NCBI GenBank assembly: GCA_947484105.1
Contig: CANKON010000081.1
Coordinates: 1-6,637 of the forward strand
Length of the DNA: 6,637 bases
Direction: 5' to 3'
DNA from: Methylococcaceae bacterium
Lineage (GTDB): Bacteria; Pseudomonadota; Gammaproteobacteria; Methylococcales; Methylomonadaceae
Below the pieces are notes generated by a model. It saw only the letters and a list, made by a program, of their open reading frames with translations. It had not been told where the DNA came from and made no database searches. The first letter of the stretch is position 1, and the number at the start of each line of letters is the position of its first letter. Of the stretch, positions 4,965 through 6,637 are shown in pieces. Position numbers and translations under genes: made by a program.

Positions 4965-6637
4965 ATGACTTCACCGCTAATTCTCGTCGATGGTTCTTCA
5001 TTTTTATACCGAGCTTTTCATGCAGTCCCGCCGCTAACTAATTCCAAAAACGAACCGACCAACGCAATTTTGGGCGTGTCGAATATGCTGCGAAAATTGC
5101 TCAATGAATACGATCCTTCTGTGATGGCGGTTGTTTTCGACAGTTCAGGTAAAACCTTTCGACATGAATTATCAGTCGATTACAAAGCTCATCGAACCGA
5201 AATGCCAGACGATTTACGCCGTCAAATTAAACCGTTACACGCGCTAATTCGGGCAATGGGCATTCCGTTAATTTCTGCATCCGCCGTTGAAGCTGATGAT
5301 GTGTTGGGAATTTTAGCGTTTTATGGTGAACGCGAAGGTTACGAAGTCATTATCGCCACAGGCGATAAAGATATGGCGCAACTCGTGAACGACAAAATTA
5401 CCCTTGAAGACACGATGAGCAAAACCAAGCTCAATCCCGAAGGTGTTTTTGAAAAATTTGGCGTGCATCCGAATCAAATTGCCGATTATTTAGCGTTGGT
5501 TGGCGACAGTTCAGACAACATTGCAGGCGTGCCAAAAGTGGGCGCAAAAACTGCTGCAAAATGGCTCGCTGAATATAAAACGCTGGATAATTTAGTTGCC
5601 AACGCCGATAAAATCACGGGCAAAGTCGGCGAAAATTTGCGTGAACATTTGCCAAAATTGGAGCTTGCGAAAAAATTAACCGTGATTCGTTGTGATTTGG
5701 ATTTGCCTTACAACATGGCAGATTTAACGCGCCGACCTTTTCACGACGAGCAGTTAAGAGAAATGTTGTCGGAATTGGGATTTTTGTCATGGCTAAATGC
5801 GTTGAATAAAAATTCAACCGATTCGACTGAAAAACCGTTTTTAAAAAAAGTCGAAAATGTCGCTACTGAAACGACTGCAACAGCGCATTACGACACGATT
5901 TTAACGATATCGCAGCTTGATGCGTGGCTTTCACGTTTGGAAAAATCAGCGTTAATTGCTTTCGATACCGAAACCACGAGTTTGGATTATATGAAGGCGG
6001 AAATGGTTGGTTTATCGTTTGCGGTGCAAACGGGCGAAGCCGCTTATTTACCTTTGGCGCACACTTATCCCAACGCGCCAACGCAATTAAATCGCATCGA
6101 AGTTTTAGAAAAACTGCGTCCACTTTTGGAAAGTTCCACGCATTTAAAAGTGGGACAAAATCTGAAATACGATTATCACGTTTTAGCGAATCATGGCGTG
6201 ACATTGCGCGGTATTGTTCACGATACGATGTTGGCTTCTTATGTTTTGGACAGTACGGGCAAACACAATTTAGATTTTCTCGCACAAAAACATCTGAATT
6301 TAAAAACGATTCGTTTTGAAGACGTGGCGGGCAAAAAAGGCGTAAAACAACTTAATTTTTCCGAAGTTCAAATTGATGTCGCAACTCGTTACGCCGCAGA
6401 AGATGCGGATGTGTGCGTGCGATTGCATCATGCGTTGCAAGCAAAATTGCAAGCTGAACCCAATTTGCTTGCGCTCTATAACGAATTAGAAATGCCGCTT
6501 TCTTCGGTTTTAGCCCGAATTGAACGTAATGGCGTGTTGATTGATGATGATTTGCTCATGAATCAAAGTTTTGAACTTTCTCAGCAAATTATGTTGCTCG
6601 AACAACAAGCGCACAATGTCGCAGGACACAGTTTTAA
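4965..6637 (+). CDS. polA: DNA polymerase I (3'-truncated by window edge)
   Basis: Repair and Okazaki-fragment polymerase with 5' nuclease, 3'-5' proofreading and polymerase domains. The first 557 codons are present; the palm and fingers lie beyond the window. The 5' nuclease domain (about 1-280) shows VDGSSFLYRAF at 8-18, VEADDV with Glu109, Asp111 and Asp112, TGDKDMAQL with Asp134 and Asp136, and GDSSDN with Asp181 and Asp184, plus the helix-hairpin-helix GVPKVGAKTA. After a polar linker (about 288-316) comes the proofreading domain: DTET with Asp334 and Glu336, NLKYD with Asp403, and YAAED with Tyr476 and Asp480. All these proofreading residues sit exactly 21 positions before E. coli Asp355, Glu357, Asp424, Tyr497 and Asp501, so proofreading is expected to be active. 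The polymerase domain begins near ELEMPLSSVLARIERNGV. The gene starts 43 bases after the FAH-family gene with no clear terminator between, so co-transcription is possible. Confidence 0.97.
   Translation, partial: MTSPLILVDGSSFLYRAFHAVPPLTNSKNEPTNAILGVSNMLRKLLNEYDPSVMAVVFDSSGKTFRHELSVDYKAHRTEMPDDLRRQIKPLHALIRAMGIPLISASAVEADDVLGILAFYGEREGYEVIIATGDKDMAQLVNDKITLEDTMSKTKLNPEGVFEKFGVHPNQIADYLALVGDSSDNIAGVPKVGAKTAAKWLAEYKTLDNLVANADKITGKVGENLREHLPKLELAKKLTVIRCDLDLPYNMADLTRRPFHDEQLREMLSELGFLSWLNALNKNSTDSTEKPFLKKVENVATETTATAHYDTILTISQLDAWLSRLEKSALIAFDTETTSLDYMKAEMVGLSFAVQTGEAAYLPLAHTYPNAPTQLNRIEVLEKLRPLLESSTHLKVGQNLKYDYHVLANHGVTLRGIVHDTMLASYVLDSTGKHNLDFLAQKHLNLKTIRFEDVAGKKGVKQLNFSEVQIDVATRYAAEDADVCVRLHHALQAKLQAEPNLLALYNELEMPLSSVLARIERNGVLIDDDLLMNQSFELSQQIMLLEQQAHNVAGHSF

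Noticed and set aside
5614..6319. Open frames inside polA on both strands (5614-5817 minus, 5863-6285 minus, 5924-6319 plus in another frame)
   Set aside because: The polA frame is continuous from 4965 and carries the proofreading motifs across this stretch; the alternatives resemble no known protein.
6635..6637. TAA at the very end of the window as a polA stop
   Set aside because: Codons of polA fall at 6633-6635 (Phe), so this TAA is out of frame; the gene runs on past the edge.

Overview
The window reads as ordinary chromosomal DNA of a gammaproteobacterium of moderate-to-low GC (about 40-45% in the housekeeping genes, by hand counts of a few 60-base stretches). The pyruvate kinase fragment resembles the enterobacterial PykA type, and the DNA polymerase I fragment keeps the E. 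coli 5'-nuclease and proofreading motifs at near-constant offsets. A sulfur-oxidising lineage such as the Thiotrichales/Beggiatoa group would fit, but that is a guess from overall character. All genes lie on the + strand.

Layout. At 1-1104 is the C-terminal three-quarters of pyruvate kinase. At 1148-1891 is a two-domain signalling protein: an N-terminal histidine phosphotransfer (HPt) domain followed by a receiver-like domain that has lost its phospho-acceptor Asp. A strong hairpin with a short T-run (1902-1942) follows. argH (argininosuccinate lyase) occupies 1968-3350, followed by a second stem-loop (3359-3395). After about 150 bases without a recognisable gene comes a compact, AT-richer pair of small genes, a DUF4160 protein (3544-3798) and a DUF2442 protein (3798-4022), overlapping by one base. 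Then come a fumarylacetoacetate hydrolase family enzyme (4070-4921) and the first 557 codons of polA (4965 to the window end).

The genes do not form one pathway. They cover glycolysis (pyk), phosphorelay signalling (HPt protein), arginine synthesis (argH), a probable accessory two-gene module (DUF4160/DUF2442), breakdown of a small carbonyl or dicarbonyl acid (FAH family) and DNA repair/replication (polA). No transposase, phage gene, CRISPR array, tRNA or rRNA was seen.

The points most worth a second look are the HPt/pseudo-receiver protein, the DUF4160-DUF2442 pair, and the 5' end of argH. There a normally conserved N-terminal motif is altered, its codons lie in a perfect GC-rich inverted repeat, and a terminator-like hairpin leaves little room for a separate promoter. 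I do not see convincing evidence of a wholly new multi-gene system.
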